Source: an uncultured Sutterella sp. (GTDB lineage Bacteria; Pseudomonadota; Gammaproteobacteria; Burkholderiales; Burkholderiaceae_F). Taken from it: a stretch of 6,185 bases of DNA. Made by a program: the position numbers and the translations under genes. The notes beneath the pieces were generated by a model. That model ran no database searches, had not been told where the DNA came from, and saw only the letters and a list, made by a program, of their open reading frames with translations. Positions 4,259 to 6,185 of this stretch are shown one piece after another (positions within the stretch are counted from its first letter, which is position 1; each line of letters begins with the position of its first letter). The stretch lies in contig CABUOH010000074.1 in NCBI GenBank assembly GCA_902493085.1, forward strand, positions 1 through 6,185, read 5' to 3'.

Positions 4259-5634
4259 CGAAGCCGACGCCCGGCGCGCGGGCGGCCCGAACCCGGGCCG
4301 AGCTTCTCACGGGACCCGTCTTCCCGATGGTTGTGAAGTTCGGCGTGCCCACGATGGTGAGCATGCTCACGCCCGCCATCTACAACCTGACGGGCACCTA
4401 CTTCGTCTCGAGCCTGGGCACGACGGCCGTGGCGGCATTGGGCATCGTCTTCTCGCTGCACATGATCCTCGCGGCCGTCGGCATCATGATGGGGCAGGGG
4501 TGCGCGAGCCAGACCTCCCGCCTGCTCGGCGCAGGCGAATACGAGGCCGCGGGCCTCATCGCGGGCACGGGCATTCTCCTCTCGGTTTTGGGGGGCGCCG
4601 CGATCGGCGTGCTCGGCCTCGCCTTTGACGAGGAGCTTCTCCGAATGCTGGGCGCCACGCCCACGATCATGCCCGACGCCGTGCGCTACGCCGAGGTGCT
4701 GCTTCTGGGCTCGCCCGTCGTCTGCGCGGCCTTCACCTTCAACAACCTGCTCAGAAGCGAGGGACTCGCCGTCGTCGGCATGCGCGCGCTCCTCGCGGGC
4801 GGCGTTCTCAACCTCGCGCTCACGCCCGCCTTCATCCTCGGGCTCGGCTTCGGGATCGAGGGCGCGGCCTGGTCGTCCGTCCTTTCCCAGACGGCCGGCC
4901 TTCTGATTCTGGTCAATCACTATCGCCGCAGGGCGTCCCTGCTCACCATCATTGCGCCCACCGCCCAAAGGGTGCGAAGGCTCGCGCCCACGATCATGCG
5001 AAACGGCATGCCGAGCCTTCTTCGCAATGCGCTCGCCGCAGTCGCAGCCTCCATCCTCAACTACACGGCCGGGGGCTTCGGAGACGCGGCCGTGGCCGCG
5101 ATGAGCATCGTGGGGCGGGTCCTCATGACGGTCAACGCCGTCGTGGTGGGCTTGGGCCAGGGCTATCAGCCCGTGGCGGGCTTCAACTGGGGCGCGGGCA
5201 ACTACGGACGCGTCAAGACCGCGCTCGTCTCGTCGATCGCGGCCGGGACGGCCTTTACGGCCGCCGCTTCCGTGCCGGGCTTCATCTTCGCCGAAGCCGT
5301 CGTCTCGGTCTTTGCGGGCGGCGACGCCCAAGTCGTCGAGACGGGGGCCCTTGCGATGCGCTGGGCGTTTGCGGGCTTTCCCTTCATCGCGTTCTCCATG
5401 ATCGCCAACATGACCTATCAGGTTCTCGGGCGCCCGAAGGCCGCCTCCTTTCTCTCGAGCCTCAGGCAGGGCTGGTGCTTCCTGCCGCTCGTTCTGACGC
5501 TCCCGGGCTGGTTCGGGTTCCAGGGGCTTTGCGCCTCGCAGCCCTTCGCCGAACTGCTCGCGAGCCTCGTGAGCCTCTACTGGCTTCGCGCCATCATGCT
5601 TGAGGCCGATCGCCTTGCCGCCGAAAAACGCTAG
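4255..5634 (+). CDS. MATE-family multidrug/metabolite exporter
   Basis: This 459-residue inner-membrane protein fits the 12-helix MATE antiporter family, which exports cationic drugs or metabolites using a H+ or Na+ gradient. Family features in order: LTGPVFPMVVKFGVPTMVSM (18-37) in helix 1; the AIYNLTGTYFVSSLG segment (41-55); the loop SRLLGAGEYEAA (88-99) after helix 2; and QPVAGFNWGAGNYGRVK (305-321), the second-half signature preceded by GLGQGY. Length is normal. Its internal layout resembles the MepA-type subgroup more than NorM. One oddity: in the TM1 segment where relatives usually have an aspartate followed by T-x-F (D36 in NorM of Vibrio cholerae), this protein has Gly47 (codon GGC, one base from GAC). 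The ATG overlaps the nadE stop (ATGA), with AAGG about 14 nt upstream, so expression is probably coupled to nadE. The substrate is unknown. If Gly47 is real, ion coupling may differ or rely on other acidic residues. Confidence 0.9.
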   Translation: MTKPTPGARAARTRAELLTGPVFPMVVKFGVPTMVSMLTPAIYNLTGTYFVSSLGTTAVAALGIVFSLHMILAAVGIMMGQGCASQTSRLLGAGEYEAAGLIAGTGILLSVLGGAAIGVLGLAFDEELLRMLGATPTIMPDAVRYAEVLLLGSPVVCAAFTFNNLLRSEGLAVVGMRALLAGGVLNLALTPAFILGLGFGIEGAAWSSVLSQTAGLLILVNHYRRRASLLTIIAPTAQRVRRLAPTIMRNGMPSLLRNALAAVAASILNYTAGGFGDAAVAAMSIVGRVLMTVNAVVVGLGQGYQPVAGFNWGAGNYGRVKTALVSSIAAGTAFTAAASVPGFIFAEAVVSVFAGGDAQVVETGALAMRWAFAGFPFIAFSMIANMTYQVLGRPKAASFLSSLRQGWCFLPLVLTLPGWFGFQGLCASQPFAELLASLVSLYWLRAIMLEADRLAAEKR

Positions 5635-5635
5635 T

Positions 5636-5658
5636 CCCGCAGCGAAGGACGGGCTTTT
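5636..5658 (+). terminator. Weak candidate terminator of the nadE-MATE operon
   Basis: CCCG (5636-5639) pairs with CGGG (5650-5653) around a 10-nt loop, and TTTT follows at 5655-5658. A competing GTCC/GGAC stem (5634-5637 with 5647-5650) exists. The stem is short, so termination may be incomplete and some transcripts could read toward the hydrogenase protease. Confidence 0.35.
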
Positions 5659-5661
5659 CCC

Positions 5662-5698
5662 GGAGACGTTGCTTCCTGCGGCCTTCGCCGTCGTCTCC
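5662..5698. repeat. Imperfect long inverted repeat after the MATE gene
   Basis: GGAGACG (5662-5668) pairs with CGTCTCC (5692-5698). Inside the 23-nt loop a small hairpin CGGC-CTTC-GCCG (5679-5690) can form. No T-run follows. It may be a structured 3' end or a read-through barrier before the next promoter region. Confidence 0.35.
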
Positions 5699-5731
5699 CC
5701 GCCGAACGGAGCGGCCCATCTCCTCCCTATG

Positions 5732-5749
5732 GTGTAGTAAATACACTAC
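5732..5749. promoter_or_regulatory. AT-rich overlapping palindromes, candidate operator of the hydrogenase protease gene
   Basis: GTGTAGTAAATACACTAC stands out as an AT-rich island in a GC-rich gap. It holds two interleaved inverted repeats: GTGTA-N5-TACAC (5732-5746) and GTAGT-N6-ACTAC (5734-5749). It lies 70 bp before the protease start and about 33 bp before its proposed -10. It does not match an FNR box. The regulator is unknown. The gap 5635-5819 contains no gene I can support. Confidence 0.5.
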
Positions 5750-5781
5750 CCCTGACTGATGCCGGAGAAGGCGAGCTGGTC

Positions 5782-5787
5782 TATATT
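5782..5787 (+). promoter_or_regulatory. Candidate -10 box (TATATT) of the hydrogenase protease gene
   Basis: TATATT predicts a start near 5794 and a 26-nt leader, the same leader length proposed for dus and the MFS gene. No TTGACA-like -35 sits at 16-18 bp; CTGACT (5752-5757) is 24 bp away and too far. An activator-dependent promoter would fit, but this is weak evidence. Confidence 0.3.
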
Positions 5788-5819
5788 GAGGTGAGAACAG
5801 TCTTTTTGGGGGCAGCGCC

Positions 5820-6185
5820 ATGGCGGCAGACTTGCTTGACGATCGATGCGAAGTGCTCGTGCTCGGCATCGGAAACATCCTCTGGGCCGACGAAGGGTTC
5901 GGGCCCCGCGCGGTCGAACGCTTTCACAGGCTCTACGGGGATCATCCCGACGTTCGCGTCGAGGACGGCGGCACGCTCGGCTTTTATCTGATGAACCTCA
6001 TCACGTCCGCGCGCCGCATTCTGGTCTTTGACTGCTGCGACTTTCACGAAAAGCCGGGCACTCTCAAGGTGCTTCGCGACGACGACGTCGAGCCATGGCT
6101 CACCACCAAGATTTCTCCGCACCAGACGGGCTTTTCGGAGCTTCTCGCCACGGCGGCGCTCATGGGGCGAAGCCCGGAGCGGCTC
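5820..6185 (+). CDS. hupD: [NiFe]-hydrogenase maturation protease, HyaD/HupD type (3' end outside window)
   Basis: This cytoplasmic endopeptidase removes the C-terminal tail of the [NiFe]-hydrogenase large subunit after nickel is inserted, the last step before the active site closes. The visible 122 residues follow the family closely: VLVLGIGNILWADEGFGPRAVE (12-33), whose central part is IGNILWADEGFG; EDGGTLGFYLMN (48-59); ILVFDCCDF (67-75); PGTLKVLRDDDVE (79-91); and KISPHQTGF (97-105). By alignment with E. coli HybD, the nickel-binding residues Glu16, Asp62 and His93 correspond to Glu25, Asp71 and His101, all present. Family members run about 160-200 residues, so roughly a third is missing at the window edge. 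ATG 5820 is the only start after an in-frame stop at 5787; GGGGG at 5808-5812 is the likely ribosome site. The gene lies 185 bp after the MATE stop and appears to begin its own transcription unit. Subtype (HyaD, HupD or HybD) is not certain. Confidence 0.93.
   Translation, partial: MAADLLDDRCEVLVLGIGNILWADEGFGPRAVERFHRLYGDHPDVRVEDGGTLGFYLMNLITSARRILVFDCCDFHEKPGTLKVLRDDDVEPWLTTKISPHQTGFSELLATAALMGRSPERL

Noticed and set aside
4201..5331. 376-codon minus-strand frame opposite the MATE gene
   Set aside because: Composition is that of a GC-driven shadow, and the plus strand is a complete MATE protein.
1..6185. CRISPR array, rRNA or tRNA genes
   Set aside because: No regularly spaced repeats with unique spacers, no cloverleaf and no rRNA-like stretch were seen. 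The short direct repeats found are contiguous and have no spacers.

Overview
This GC-rich 6.2 kb window holds five protein-coding genes and a disrupted sixth. It looks like the chromosome of a Gram-negative, probably anaerobic, gut-type bacterium. Three things suggest a betaproteobacterium near Sutterellaceae (Burkholderiales): a DcuC-type C4-dicarboxylate carrier, a [NiFe]-hydrogenase maturation protease, and repeated TAGAAT promoter boxes. This placement is inference; no rRNA or tRNA is present to settle it.

Layout. Positions 1-55 look like the end of a mobile element, possibly IS66-like. Positions 57-296 (minus) are the first 80 codons of a tRNA-dihydrouridine synthase gene, cut off at that junction. 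A divergent control region (297-647) separates it from a dcuC-like carrier (648-1910, plus). The carrier converges on an MFS transporter (2065-3273, minus), with a strong bidirectional terminator between them (1975-2012) and a three-copy 8-bp repeat. A second divergent control region (3274-3475) separates the MFS gene from a two-gene plus-strand operon. That operon is nadE, an ammonia-type NAD synthetase (3476-4258), and a MATE-family exporter (4255-5634), joined by a 4-bp ATGA overlap. After a 185-bp gap with an AT-rich palindrome, a HyaD/HupD-type hydrogenase maturation protease starts at 5820 and runs off the end.

How it fits together. The carrier could supply fumarate or other C4-dicarboxylates or export succinate. 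Hydrogenase activity, implied by the protease, could feed electrons to fumarate reduction. NadE completes NAD synthesis. The MFS and MATE proteins are transporters of unknown substrate. This joint picture is inference, since the hydrogenase structural genes are outside the window.

I see no wholly new multi-gene system. The items most worth checking are the element-dus junction, the ordered repeats and palindromes at each promoter, a MATE protein lacking the usual TM1 aspartate, and a short NadE form that seems unusual for this lineage.
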